This document shows positions 1 to 11,597 of a stretch of DNA of 64,000 nucleotides, one piece after another. The notes under the pieces were generated by a model that had not been told where the DNA came from, searched no databases, and was given only the letters and a program-made list of their open reading frames with translations. Origin of the DNA: Monodelphis domestica (lineage: Eukaryota > Chordata > Mammalia > Didelphimorphia > Didelphidae); NCBI RefSeq assembly GCF_027887165.1, contig NC_077228.1, positions 384,190,456-384,254,455 of the forward strand. Reading direction: 5' to 3'. The stretch's first letter is position 1. The number at the start of each line of letters is the position of its first letter. A program made the translations under genes and the position numbers.

Positions 1-245
1 CCTTTGGAACTGACTTAAATCATTCTTTTGCTGAGAATAGTTAAGTCATTTACACTTAATCATTGAACAATATTACTGTTACTTTTAGAACATTCTCCTA
101 GTTCTGCTCACATCACTTTGCATCAGTTCATGTAAATCTTGCCAGGGTTTTCTCAAATAATCATGCTGGTCATTTCTTATAATGCAATAGTATTCTATCC
201 CAATCATATACCACAACCTGTTCAGCCATTATGCAATTGATGGGC
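1..245 (-). mobile_element. L1 3' UTR fragment
   Basis: Antisense L1 3' UTR. It shares the GTTCTGCTCACATCACTTTGC and CATATACCACAACCTGTTCAG type words with the copies at 3.7-4.6 kb and 39.6 kb. It is cut by the window edge on the left. Confidence 0.7.
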
Positions 246-281
246 TCAGTATGAATTTACAAAGCATCAAAAGATCACATT

Positions 282-1190
282 TGATAAAACTGCTGGGAAA
301 ACTGGAAGACAGTATGGGAGAGATTAGGTTTGGATCAACACCTCACACCCTACACCAAGATAAACTCAGAATGGGTGAATGACTTGAACATAAAGAAGGA
401 AACTATAAGTAAATTAGGTGAACACCGAATAGTATACATGTCAGACCTTTGGGAAGGGAAAGATTTTAAAACCAAGCAAGACTTAGAAAGAGTCACAAAA
501 TGTAAAATAAATAATTTTGATTACATCAAATTAAAAAGGTTTTGTACAAACAAAACCAAAGTAACCAAAATTAGAAGGGAAGAAACAAATTGGGAAACAA
601 TCTTCATAACAAAAACCTCTGACAAAGGTCTGATTACTCAAATTTATAAATAGCTAAAGCAATTGTACAAAAAATCAAGCCATTCTCCAATTGAAAAATG
701 GGCAAGGAACACGAATAGGCAGTTTTCAGCTAAATAAATCAAAACTATTAATAAGCACATGAAAAAGTGTTCTAAATCTCTGATAATCAGAGAAGTGCAA
801 CTGAAGTATCACCTCACACCTAGCAGATTGGCTAACATGTCAGCAAAGGAAAGTAATGAATGCTGGAGTGGATGTGGCAAAGTTGGAACATTAATTCATT
901 GCTGGTGGAGTTGTGAATTGATCCAACCATTCTGGAGGGCAATTTGGAACTATGCCCAAAGGGCAATAAAAGACTGTCTGCCCTTTGACCCAGCCATAGC
1001 ACTGCTGGGTTTGTACCCCAAAGAGATAATAAGGAAAAAGACTTGTACAAGAATATTCATAGCTGCACTCTTTGTGGTGGCTAAAAATTGGAAAATGAGG
1101 AGATGCCCTTCAATTGGGGAATGGCTGAACAAATTGTGGTATATGTTGGTGATGGAATACTATTGTGCTAAAAGGAATAATAAAGTGTAC
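282..1190 (+). mobile_element. L1 ORF2 C-terminal fragment
   Basis: It encodes the ORF2 end (DQHLTPYTKINSEWVNDLN, ETNWETIFITKTSDKG, then [19 protein letters not shown] and [14 protein letters not shown]), nearly the same as 37180-38080 in the large L1. It starts inside ORF2 and stops abruptly before the 3' UTR and poly(A), so both ends are truncated. The abutting antisense fragment at 1-245 suggests a rearranged pair. Confidence 0.85.
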
Positions 1191-2352
1191 AGCACAGATT
1201 TCAGGGGAAAAGTCCCCATACAAAAAAGGAGGATGAAAATGGAAGTATCAAAAATGCATCTTCCTTCCTTCTTTACTTTTCAGAGTCATAATATTTTATA
1301 ATCACATGATGTCCTATAGCTATAAGTATTTATAAGCTATAAGTGATGGAACCATGAAGTTTATAAAGAATTGCAACTGAGGATCCCCAAAAGGAAAGAA
1401 GAACATGATAGGCATGAGCTAGCTGGCTGCAATACATTGCAAATAAATAAATTGGAATAATAAATAAATAATATTTATTTATAATATTTATATTTAAATA
1501 TATAATATTTATAATAAATAAATAATAATAAATAAATAATAAATAAAGTGGAATAAATAAGCACATTGCAAATAAGGAATCACAAAAGAAAAATTCATGT
1601 AAAAGATGTTACCAAAGAAATGGATGATCAACAAAGGCATATGGGTTATATGGCAAAAGTATAAGGTAACTGATGTACAACTTGCCTATCTATATATCAT
1701 TCTCTCTTGATATCCTTGTGATGACAGGAGAAATTGAGAAAGGATCCTAGAACTTTGAGGAGACCCTTTCTGGAAAACTCATGAAATGACATGAACACAT
1801 AAGATGGACGCATGGACTGTGAACCACATCACTGAAAGAATCCTCAGTCAATGAAATCACATCCCATTAGGGATATTGGGTAGAAATGGAAGGAACCTGA
1901 GTGACAATGTAGGCCAGTTCCTACAGTTTAATTTTATAAAGACAGAAGTCATTAAGTGACAAAGTTTTCCCTGATCAACAGAATAGACAATAATATTCTG
2001 TCATTAAACATTCAGTTCAGCTCAATATGTTTAAAAAGTCAAGAAGATAACATTTTTATGAGAAAAAATATCAACTATGAATAGCAATGTAGTTAAACAC
2101 TGAGTGAATTCTGCCTACTAGAGCCTGGAAGTAGACCAATCTTCACAATAAGATAAGAAATGCTGGTATTTGCAACAATTTCCCTCAGAATGTTATAGGT
2201 GGAGTTTCCACATTAGTTAATGCATTGATGAACAGTGCAATGTACATAGTGGATCCACTAAAAATATTTATTAGTTTAATTGGATTCTTCTATCATAAAG
2301 CTTTCTGGATCATTAGGAAAGAGAAGATCTTGCAAGAACCCTCACTATTTGT
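1191..2352. other. Stretch without genes; AAT-rich tract at 1441-1560
   Basis: No gene or clear element was recognised. An AT-only tract of ATAAATAA/ATATTTAT words runs from about 1441 to 1560. Confidence 0.5.
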
Positions 2353-2556
2353 ATTAGCTAAGTGGCTCAGTAGGTAGAAAGCCAGACCTGGAGACAGGAG
2401 ATCTTGGGTCCAAATCTGGCTTCAGATACTTCCTAGCTGTGTGATCCTGGGCAAGTCATTTAACCCCAGCTGCCTAGCTCTTACCATTCTCCTGCCTTGG
2501 AATCAATACCTGGTATTGATTTTAAGACAAAAAGTAAGGGCTTAAAGAAAAAAGAA
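2353..2556 (+). mobile_element. tRNA-derived marsupial SINE
   Basis: It begins with the tRNA-like head (GTGGCTCAGTAGGTAGAAAGC), then GGGTCCAAATCTGGC, CTTCCTAGCTGTGTGATCC and GGGCAAGTCATTTAACC. It ends with the ATTGATTTTAAGACAAAAAG body typical of this family and a short A-rich tail. Confidence 0.85.
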
Positions 2557-3051
2557 CTTTCATTCTATGTAAAGAAGCAGTCACATTTGCTATGCTATAA
2601 GGGCCATGGAGCAGGGGGCAGGGCAACATGAAAAAAGACCCTTTGTTCCTTCTAGAACTAAGAAAATTGCATTCTGGGAATTATTTTACTTGTGGGTTAT
2701 TGCAAAAGTAGTTTCATATGCAGAATATGCATTTTCCCTTCAGTTTTATTTAGTTTATTTTACTGTTTGAATGAGAACTGGAGCTTGTGGTTTGGGGAAA
2801 ACCATCTGTGACACAGTTGTTGATAATGTTGGTAAATGCAGAACAGTAGCCAAAGGATATAACCATTCACTTCTCTTTGTATCAGATATGTATCACCGGC
2901 TTATTTCTCACAAGGCAAGAAGTCATATTAGTGACAATTTTTTTTATTTGTGTCATAACTTGGATGTGAGAAAACTAGATTGCATAAGAAAGTTCTTGAG
3001 TTCTCTAGATAACAACTTTTGATCCTACCTTTGGTTGGATTTGGAATATGA

Positions 3052-3092
<41 letters not shown>

Positions 3093-3119
3093 GATTTGAA
3101 ATGATATAGATAGATAGAG
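2557..3119. other. Unclassified stretch with a GATA microsatellite
   Basis: Nothing gene-like was recognised. An 83-codon open frame (2771-3022) has no family features I know. A (GATA)n array, about 10 units, lies at about 3051-3092. Confidence 0.4.
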
Positions 3120-3225
3120 ATGAATCATTGATTAAGTGCATACTGTGTGCTAGGAACTATGATAAGTGCTGAGGATTCAAATGCAATCAACCAAACAGTC
3201 ACTGACCTCAAGGAGTTGATATTCT
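3120..3225 (-). mobile_element. L2-type tail (interrupted; continues after 4623)
   Basis: GTGCATACTGTGTGCTAGG, then a CTGACCTCAAGGAGTTGAT motif, is the antisense form of the common L2-clade 3' tail. It continues at 4609-4650 after two L1 insertions. Confidence 0.55.
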
Positions 3226-3727
3226 TTTTTTTCCCCTGTTGGTTGCTTCTTCTTTTTTTCTTTAATTTTATTTAATTAGATGATTTAGAATATTTTTTCC
3301 ATGGTTGCAAGACTCATGTTCTTTCCCTCCCTAACCCTAACCCTAACACACACCCCTCCCGTATCTGACGCACAATCCACTGGGTTTAACATGTGTCATT
3401 GATTGACCTATTTCCATAGTATTAATATTTGCACTAGGGTGATCTTTAGAGCCTACATCCTCAGTCATATCCCCATCAACCCATGTGATCAAGCAGTTGT
3501 TTTTCTTCTGTGTTTCTACTCCTACAGTTCTTTTTCTGGATGTGGATAGTGTTCCTTCTCACGAGTCCTTCAGAATTGTCCTGGATCATTGCATTGCTGC
3601 TAGTAAAGAAGTCCATTACATTTCATTGTGCCATAATATATCAGTCTCTATGTACAATGTTCCCCTGGTTCTGTTCCTTTTGCTCTGCATCAATTCCTGG
3701 AGGTTGATCCAGTTCACATGGAATTCA
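3226..3727 (-). mobile_element. 5'-truncated L1, 3' UTR only
   Basis: An antisense T-run followed by L1 3' UTR. It is flanked by AGGAGTTGATATTCT (3211-3225) and AAGAGCTGATGTTCT (3728-3742), an imperfect 15-bp target duplication. The segment holds three CCCTAA units at 3329-3346. Confidence 0.8.
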
Positions 3728-3742
3728 AAGAGCTGATGTTCT

Positions 3743-4608
3743 TTTTTTAAAATAAACATTATTTTATTTGGTCATTTCCAAACATTATTCATTGGAAACA
3801 AAAATCATTTTCTTTTCCTCCCCCCACCACCACTACCTCTCCCATAGCTGACGCATGATTCCACTGGGTATCACATGTGTTCTTGACTTGAACCCATTTC
3901 CGTGTTGTTGGCATTTGCATTAGAGTGTTCATTTAGAGTCTCTCCTCAGTCATATCCCCTCCACCCCTGTAGTCAAGCAGTTGCTTTTTCTTGGTGTTTT
4001 TACTCCCACAGTTTATCCTCTGCTTGTGGATAGTGTTTTTTAGATCCCTGCAGATTGTTCAGGGACATTGCATTGTCCCTAATGGAGAAGTCTATTACCT
4101 TGGATTGTACCACAGTGTATCAGTCTCTGTGTATAATGATTTCCTGGTTCTGCTCCTTTTGCTCTGCATCACTTCCTGGAGGTTGTTCCAGTCTCCATGG
4201 AATTCCTCCACTTTATTATTCCTTTTAGCACAATAGTATTCCATCACCAACATATACCACAATTTGTTCAGCCATTCCCCAATTGAAGGGCATCTCCTCA
4301 TTTTCCAATTTTTGGCCACCACAAAGAGTGCAGCTATGAATATTCTTGTACAAGTCTTTTTCCTTATTATCTCTTTGGGGTACAAACCCAGCAGTGCTAT
4401 AGCTGGATAAAGGGCAGACAGTCTTTTATCACCCTTCATAGTTCCAAATTGCCCTCCAGAATGGTTGGATCAATTCACAACTCCACCAGCAGTGCATCAA
4501 TGTCCCAAGTTTGCCACATCCCCTCCAGCATTCATTACTTTCCATAGCTGTCATGTTAGCCAATCTGTTAGGTGTGAGGTGATACCTCAGAGTTGTTTTG
4601 ATTTGCAT
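3743..4608 (-). mobile_element. 5'-truncated L1, 3' UTR and end of ORF2
   Basis: Antisense T-run, L1 3' UTR, then the ORF2 end (minus-strand [20 protein letters not shown]). The right flank AAGAGCTGATATTCT (4609-4623) nearly repeats 3728-3742, giving its own target duplication at the site used by the previous L1. Confidence 0.85.
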
Positions 4609-4623
4609 AAGAGCTGATATTCT

Positions 4624-5009
4624 AAAGGAAGAAGATAACACATAAAGGGGAACCATAAAGGTGAAGGAGGAAGAGCTATTCATAGGGTAGTATGTTTTAT
4701 AGTTGGCGACATGGAAGTTTCTAGGCAAGATAAAGCAAAAAGCTCATTAAGATTTAAGAGCTTAGGTTCCCAGTGTGGAGTCCAAGTTTCCAGTGAGGAG
4801 GAAGTAGAGATAAAGGCAAGATGTCACCTAAGAGAGCTCAATATCCTATAAAGGAACATAAGTTTAAATCTTGAGTCTGTTAAAGTGACTGTGGGCAAGT
4901 CATTAAAGTTCCAAGCTTCAATTTCCTCATCAATAAAATGAGAGTAGACAGACTACTGAAACCATTTTCAGCTCTGTAACTACGATTTTATCCTCCTCTG
5001 ATCCTTCTA
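4624..5009. other. L2-type remnant and MIR fragment
   Basis: 4624-4700 continues the interrupted L2-type tail. 4880-4985 carries MIR core words (GTGGGCAAGTCATTAAAG, TTTCCTCATCAATAAAATG) in + orientation. The rest is unclassified. Confidence 0.45.
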
Positions 5010-6300
5010 GTTCTATTCATGATTTTAAGATTATTACTTTATATTATTTTGCAGTTCTCAGTTCCATTTTCTCCACCCCATCACCAACCCTCACTCCAAT
5101 CTCATCCACAACAAACATTTTTAGCTTCCTCAAGACTACTTAGCATCATCATCCACCCTTGTCTTCCCATGGTTACAGAAGAAATAGTCCTTATTCCTTC
5201 CCTTCCCTTCTTTTCCTTTCCTTTCCCTTCTCTTCCCTCTACTCTTCTGTCGTTGATGCATTTTCACTTTTTCCCTTACCCCATCATCCATAGGCATTCC
5301 ACTTTCATACTCATGAACTCTGAAATTCCTTAATTTGATCATAATCTGTTGTTATTCTACCTCTCCCTCTGCCTTGTAACTCCTTCACTTATATTTTGTC
5401 CTCACCATGACCTCCAGTCCCTTGACCCCTCAATTATTTCTCAGGCCATTTACTTCCTACTAACTATTCTTTCCTCCCTTCTTCATTGTGACCCTTTGAT
5501 GAACAAGTTCAACTCTATACCGTCCTCTTCGTTTGAGTTCCTTGTCCCTTATTCAGTTGATGGTCTTGTCCTTCCAAGGTCTAGCCTTGGATTACTCCCA
5601 CTATTCATTGCCTTCATTTCTACTTCTATGCTCCTGAAGGAGATTGGAAAAAAATCACAAAACTGTGCTGAACTTGTCCACTACAAATTTATGTTATTTA
5701 ATCCTAACTCTGTACTTGCTGTGGCAAAGCAGTCCTTTAAAATAACCCTAATTGATTCCCCTCACTCTAGTAGCTTTTCCAAACCTTTTTATTCCTTCTC
5801 AAACCTTCTAGGACTGCCCCTTCCCTCATCTTCTCATCTGAAAAGCTTGCTTCTTATTTCACTGGGAAAAAAAGAAGCCATTCACTAAGAGCTTTCTTTT
5901 TTCCCTTCCTCCTCATATCATATCACCCATATGCTTTCATTTGCTTTCCCCCCATCCATCTCATATGAAAAGGCGGCCCTTCTCTTTGCCAAAGCAAATC
6001 CCTCAACATGCACAAACAATCCCATTCCATCCCATCTTCTCAACAGATTTCCCCCTCTATCATCCCTACTCTACAATTAATCTTCACTAATCCCTTTGGG
6101 CTATCATTATCTCTCTTTTTGTGGCCAAACTCTTTGAGAAGATTGTCTACACTCATTGCCTTCACTTTGTTTACTCTGATTTTCTTCTTAATTCCTCACA
6201 GTCTGATTTTTTAACCTCATTTTATTGAAATGGTTCTCTCCAAAATTGCTAATGATCTCTTAATTGCTAAATCTAATGATCTTTTCTATTTCCTTGTCTT
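5010..6300 (+). mobile_element. Old L2/CR1-clade LINE, ORF2 remains
   Basis: The + strand carries decayed reverse-transcriptase-region words: NMHKQSHSIPSSQQISPSII, then LAKLFEKIVY and VLSKIANDLLIAKSNDLF. These resemble the LDPIPT...SNYRP...LEKI...VTNDLLIAKSNGLFS segments of L2/CR1-type LINEs. A second copy lies at about 18900-19400. It is full of stops and indels. Confidence 0.55.
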
Positions 6301-6862
6301 TTCTTTTTGAATTTATCATTTAATTTTCCCCAATTACATGTAACAACATTTTCCAATAAAAAATATATTGAATCTCTAATCCTTTTTCCTCCAGGCCCCT
6401 CCCACCTTCAAAATGGTAAGCAATCATATATAAATTTTACAAGCACAATCTTGTCCATATGATTCTTTTTGTAGAAGGAACTTAAACAAAAAAATTAAGA
6501 ATAAGTTAAAAAGTTTGCTTTGTTCTGGATTCAGACTGCATCATTTCTTTCTCTGGAAGCAGATGACATTTTTTATCATGAGTCCTTTGGGATTGTTTTG
6601 GATCATTGTATTGCCCAGAATAGCAATGTTCTTCTGACTCTGCTCATTTCATTCTGCTTCAGTTTGTATAAGTTTTTCCAGGTTCTTTTGAGCCCCTCCT
6701 CATCATTTCTCACAGCACAACGTTATTTCATTACAATCATATACTATAATTTACATACCCATTCCTCAATTGATGGATATCCTCTCACTTTGTAATAATT
6801 TTCCCCCCTCAAAAAACAAACAAACAAACACCTGCTTTAAATATTTCTGTATATATATAGGC
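6301..6862 (-). mobile_element. Old L1, 3' UTR part (interrupted by an LTR)
   Basis: Antisense L1 3' UTR words (GTTCTTCTGACTCTGCTCATTTC, CATATACTATAATTTACATACCC split over two lines) running up to TAAATATTTCTGTATATATATAG. The same L1 resumes after the LTR at 7498. Confidence 0.65.
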
Positions 6863-7497
6863 TGTTAAGTTTAAAATTCTCTGGAGACTGTATTTTAATT
6901 TATATGTGTTTATAAAATAACTGAAAAAGTGGGTCAAAGAAAGAAAAGGCTCCTGCCACATGTGGCTGACTGCTTCCTTCACAAGTCTCCTCCCTTAGTC
7001 AGTGCTTGCTGGTGCTGCCATTCTCCTAGTCATCCAGCCAGCTGTGGAGTCACACTATGCCAGTGCTCACCTGGCCACCTCCTTTCACTGTGATTCTGAG
7101 GCAAAAGAGACCTACTTCCTTTCCCTGCTCTAATTTTATGTTCCTTGTGATATTACTTTTCTGATTCCCTTGGATTTGGCAGACTCTGATCTCAGTCTGT
7201 ATCAGAGACAGGTCTTAAGACACCAGGAGTGACATGGGACAAGGGATGAGTATCTTTAGGGTGCCTGAGAGGCCTCTGCGTACAGTGTACAGGAGTCCCC
7301 CTTATCTTAAATAGCTTGTTGACAGATAAAGCATCAGTCTTTGTTCTTAATTCAAAGGATGGGGTTGAATTGCAAACTAATTCAATCAGAGAATAGGCTA
7401 TTTTCAAACTCAATATTAAATTTCCCCTCTAAAATCCAAGGCCAATCTTAGAGTACCAAGAGAAAGAAAAGGGGTGCAGACTAGTGTTAAATCCTCA
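6863..7497 (+). mobile_element. Solo LTR-like insertion inside L1
   Basis: A 635-bp block beginning TGTTAAG and ending TCCTCA that splits an antisense L1 at a point where the L1 sequence would otherwise run on. TG...CA ends and an imperfect short flank repeat (TAGGC / TAGCT) fit a solo LTR. The retroviral family was not recognised and the strand is a guess. Confidence 0.5.
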
Positions 7498-8157
7498 TAG
7501 CTCCTTTCTCTTTTTGCTCTTTATTTCTATGGGATACAAACTTAGTAATGGTACTACTGGGTCAAAGGGTCTGAACTTTTTCATAACTCATTGGATATAG
7601 GTCCAATTGCTCTCCACAATGACTGAATCAGTTCACAACTCTCCAACAGTGCATTAGTTATTAGCACATTTTGATATTTTCCTTTTTTTGCCATAATAGC
7701 AAATCTGATAGATCTGAATTGTTTTAATTTGTATTTATCTAATTGCTATTGATTTGGAGCATTTTTTGCATGATTATAAAGAGATTTAATTACTTTGAGA
7801 AGTACCTGTTCATAACCTTTGACCATTTTTGTCAATTGGAGAATGACTTGTATTCTTTTTTTTTTTTAAACCCTTACCTTCCATCTTGGAATCAATACTC
7901 TATATTATTTTCAAGGCAGAAGAGTGGTAAGGGCTAGGCAATGGGGGTTAAGTGACTTGCCCAGGGTAACACAGTTAGGAAGTGTCTCAGGCCAGATTTG
8001 AACCTGCAACCTTCCATCTCTAGGCCTGGCTCTCAATCCACTGAGCCACCCAGCTCCCAAATGACTAGTATTCTTGTAAATTCAACTCTTTTCTCTATGT
8101 ATTTGAGAAATAAGGCCTTTATTAGAGACTTGTAAAAAATGCACCATTATGATTTCT
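7498..8157 (-). mobile_element. Old L1, ORF2 C-terminal part
   Basis: Continuation of the L1 at 6301. It carries antisense ORF2-end words (GGTACTACTGGGTCAAAGGG, CTCTCCACAATGACTG, then GAGAAATAAGGCCTTTATTAG). It is split by a SINE at 7857-8059. Confidence 0.65.
7857..8059 (-). mobile_element. tRNA-derived marsupial SINE with 15-bp target duplication
   Basis: Antisense copy: a T-run, the CTTCCATCTTGGAATCAATAC body, GTGACTTGCCCAGGG, and the tRNA-like head at the right end (CCACTGAGCCACCCAGC). It is flanked by AATGACTTGTATTCT (7842-7856) and AATGACTAGTATTCT (8060-8074), 14 of 15 matching. It sits inside an older L1. Confidence 0.92.
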
Positions 8158-8744
8158 GTCTATCCTATTTCCCTCTGTTTAGTTTCTGATAACCACCTCC
8201 CCTAATTTTCCCTCTTTTCTATCAGTCCCACCTCCTTTCATATCCCCTTCCCCTCATACTTTCCTGTATGGTAAAAGAGATTTCTATACCCACTTGAGTG
8301 TGTATGCTCTTCCCTTATTGATTCAATTCCACTGAAAGTAAGGTTCATATGCTTACCTCACTCTGTTCTTCTGGTTCTAGAATATCCTTGATAATTTCTT
8401 GAAAGTTGATGTCTAAGCTCTTTTTTTAATCATGACTTTAATGTAGTCCAATAATTCTTAGATCATCTCTTCTAGATTTATTTTCCAGGTCAGTTGTTTT
8501 TCCAATTAAACATTTTCCATTTTCTTCTATTTTTTCATTCTTTTGACTGATTGTTTCTTGATATCTCATGGAGTTATTAGCTTCCACTTTCCCAATTCTA
8601 ATTATTGAGATATGATTTTCTTGAATGAGCTTTTGTACCTCTTTTTCCATTTGGCCAACTCTGCCTTTTCAGAAATTCTTCTCTTTAGGGCATTTTTGTG
8701 TATCTTTTCCCATTGGCCTAATGCTTCCTTTTTCCCCCTTCATT
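8158..8744 (-). mobile_element. L1 or HAL1-type ORF1 fragment
   Basis: Minus-strand translation at 8438-8650 gives an ORF1 coiled-coil and RRM start (NEKIEENGKCLIGKTTDLEN, KSRRDDLRIIGL), like 32413-32480 of the large L1. ORF1 lying almost next to an L1 3' end, with most of ORF2 missing, fits either an internal deletion or a half-L1. Confidence 0.55.
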
Positions 8745-9345
8745 TTTTTCCATTTATTTATTTAACAATTACATATCATAAATTTCCATATGTTTTCTGA
8801 AGTTATTTGATCCAACTTGTCTCCCTTCCTTCCTACCCTTCCCCCATCCCAGAGTTGGCAAGCAATTCAATATGGGTTATACTTGCATTACCATGCAAAA
8901 TATATTTCCTCGGTCTTGATCAATGACACATGTAAAACCCAGTGGAATTGCTCATTTGCTATGGGAGGGGGTGGGAGAAGGGTAGGGAAAGAATGTGAAT
9001 AATGTAACCACAGAAAAATGCTCTAAATTAAATAAAAATTTTCAAATAAAAAAGATTTCCATATTGTTCATTTTTGTAAGTGAATAATCATATAAAACCC
9101 AAACCCCAAAACAAAACCCCCAGAAAACAAGTGAAAAATTGTATGCTTTCATCTGCATTCCAACTCCAACAGTTCCTTCTTTGCAGGTGAATATCATTCT
9201 TTGTCATAAGTCTCTAAGAATTGTACTGAATCATTGTATTGCTGAGAGTAGCTAAGTCTATCATGGTTGATCATTCCACAATATTGCTGTTACTGTGTAC
9301 AATGTTCTCCTGATTCTGCTTATTTCATTTTGCTTCCAATGATGC
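8745..9345 (-). mobile_element. L1 3' UTR with a second L1 end nested in it
   Basis: Antisense L1 3' UTR (8745-8909 and 9056-9345) interrupted by a + strand L1 3' terminus. Confidence 0.65.
8910..9054 (+). mobile_element. Very short L1 3' end nested in an antisense L1
   Basis: GGTCTTGATCAATGACACATG through CTCTAAATTAAATAAAAATTT, split over lines, is the last 145 bp of L1 plus its tail, matching 54208-54330. The host L1 reads ATATATTTCC before it and GATTTCCATATTG after it, so ATTTCC is a likely short target duplication. Confidence 0.7.
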
Positions 9346-10599
9346 TTTTAAAAAAATTCTTTTCTTCATTAGATTTTTATGCTTCTTTTACCAATTGGCC
9401 TATTCTGTTTTTTAAGATACTAATTTCTTCACTATGACGTTAGTATAATTATAACCCTATCATTCATAATTTCAAAAATATTTTACTATCTTTCATTTTT
9501 ATATTACCTTAAATTTCACCTATATCCTCCTTCTACTCTTCCTGAAAGTCATCTCTTATAACAATGAATTTTGTTTTGAAAGGAAAGAGGAAGAAGAGAA
9601 AAAGTCAGAAAATAATTAGTCAAAAAAACAAAAACAAAACAAAGAAAACCTGATATTTTATTCAATCACCTGAGGACTCCCCTCCCTCACCTACTTTGTA
9701 GAGAGTAGAATATTCACATATCTCTTCTTGTGAGCTAATCTTGTTTTTCTGATTTGGAAACATTAATTTCTTATTTTTTTATGATTGTCCTTTCCATTTA
9801 CATTGTTGTAGTCATCCTGTACATTATTTTTTTGCTCTGCTTATTTCACTTTACATTAATTCATGAAAGTATTTCTAAGCTTATTTTTATTCATCATTAT
9901 AACATTTCTTATACCATGGTAATGTTCCATTACCTTCATTTATCACAATTTATTTACCTATCTCTCCAATTGATGGAAAGCTACTTTATTTTAGTTCCTT
10001 GCTGCTACCCAAAATTTTTATTGAATAAAAAAACCTTTCATTTTCTAAGCTAACTTGCTGAGTTATATTTTTAGCAGTGAAACTTTGGGTAAAAATGTGT
10101 GGGAATTTTCTCCATTTTATTTGCATAGTTCCAAATTGCTTTCCAGAATGGTTGCACTAATTTATAGCTCCACCATCATCCTTACTGTTCTCATCCTTTT
10201 TTGTCTATTGTCATTGTGTATAACATGAATTTGTAACATGAATTTGTTACTCTATATGACTGGTACATTTTAGATGCAGTTCAATGTTTTTCATTCTACT
10301 TCACTTTATAGAAGACTTTCTATATCTTAAAAATATGTTCTATTTACTCTTTTTCTTATGTGTAATAGTACTACATTGTTAATTACATTGACACACCATA
10401 ATTTCTTTAGTTCTTTTCCAATCAAAGAATATCTAGGTTTTTTCTAGTTCTTTTCTATAGAAAATAATGCTTCTATGTATTTCTATAGATAAGTCTAGTT
10501 TTCTTCTATTCATAATTTTCAACTATAATAATCACTTTGGGATACAGTCCTCACTGAATCAAAGTTTTTGCTTTTTTGTACATTGCTCATTGTATAATT
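9346..10599 (-). mobile_element. Two or more very old L1 fragments
   Basis: Antisense L1 3'-region words occur at about 9720-10180 (TTGCATAGTTCCAAATTGC, TTCCAGAATGGTTGCAC) and again at about 10240-10540. They are too decayed for exact ends. Confidence 0.45.
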
Positions 10600-10904
10600 C
10601 CACAGCAAGTGGTAGCAGATTTTGTTATCTTGTGTTCCCTACTATGTTCCATGAGGGCAAGTATTATCAGCAATTATGTTTTTTTTGAAATTTAGGCCTT
10701 GGCTAAAATGCAACAAATATATTGCATATGCTAGTCCTTAGTACAGGTTGAAAAATAATATTTTATTTATTTTCTATAAGGATTAGTAAAAAAAAAATTG
10801 AGTTTTTATCTTACAAAATTTTTAGACTAATAACAAATTATAGCCTGGCATGTAAGTCTCACTTTCCTCAACCATAAAACACATAAGTTGAATTATATGA
10901 TAGG

Positions 10905-11137
10905 GAGAGGAAAGAACAAGAATTTATTAAGTACCAAGCACTTTACAAATATTTTAAAACCCACAACAACTTTGTGAGATAGGAACTAATATTATTTCCC
11001 ATTTTACAGTTGAAGGAATTAAAACAGTGGGTAAGTGACTTGCCTTTTACAGCTAGTGTCTAAAACCATATTTGAACTCCTTCCCTTTGCTAGATTCAGT
11101 ATTCTATCTACCCTGCCACCAAGTTACATAAAGATTC
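10905..11137 (-). mobile_element. MIR-like SINE in the gene A flank
   Basis: Antisense MIR-type words in order: ACTTTACAAATATTTT, TTTCCCATTTTACAG, AGTGACTTGCC, ATTTGAACTCC, and a tRNA-like head at the right (TCTACCCTGCCACC). It is absent from the paralogous block at 47.5-48.5 kb. Confidence 0.7.
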
Positions 11138-11585
11138 TTTCACCTCTAATGTATTAGAATTGAAAGTGGGTCTTAGAAATGATCTCTCTCTGTGTCCTCT
11201 CTAAACGGAGGAGATAATCCTAAAGTCCTAGCTACCCACAACTTTTAAAATTTGTCCAACTTCCTAATTTCACACAGGAGGAATCTAAAAGCTCAGCAAG
11301 GTCATGACTGTAATTTGCCATGAAGCTGAGGAAGAGTGATCTGGAATTATTACGTTTTCTTCAGTAAAAAGTATCATGAAGGAGTAGCTGGAGCAAAGGA
11401 TAAGTTTATACTAAATCTTCTTTACTTTTGCAGAACAAATGATCTAGTTCCTTCAATTGCAGTGTTTTGAATCTCATAAAAAACTGCGTAGCCAATATCT
11501 ATCAAAGGAGGGCCACTAAGTGGATTGCTTCTGCTCTCTTGGACGTGTGTAAATTTCAACAAAATTCGGTGGGGTTAACATATAA

Positions 11586-11597
11586 GAAAGTGGAACT
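11586..11597 (+). promoter_or_regulatory. ISRE/IRF-like motif upstream of gene A
   Basis: GAAAGTGGAACT matches the interferon-stimulated response element core GAAANNGAAACT with one mismatch. It ends 211 bp before the gene A ATG. Matching motifs lie at nearly the same distance in pseudogene B (48251-48262) and gene C (59105-59117). CALHM6 is known to be induced by interferon and IRF factors, which supports a functional reading, but a single 12-bp match is weak alone. Confidence 0.45.

Noticed and set aside
2771-3022. 83-codon frame beginning MRTGACGLGKTICDTVVDNV
   Set aside because: No recognisable family, no splice or promoter context; length is within chance expectation.
5349-5888. 179-codon open frame on the + strand
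   Set aside because: It lies in a pyrimidine-rich decayed L2/CR1-type LINE; composition explains the Ser/Leu/Pro bias and no host family is recognised.
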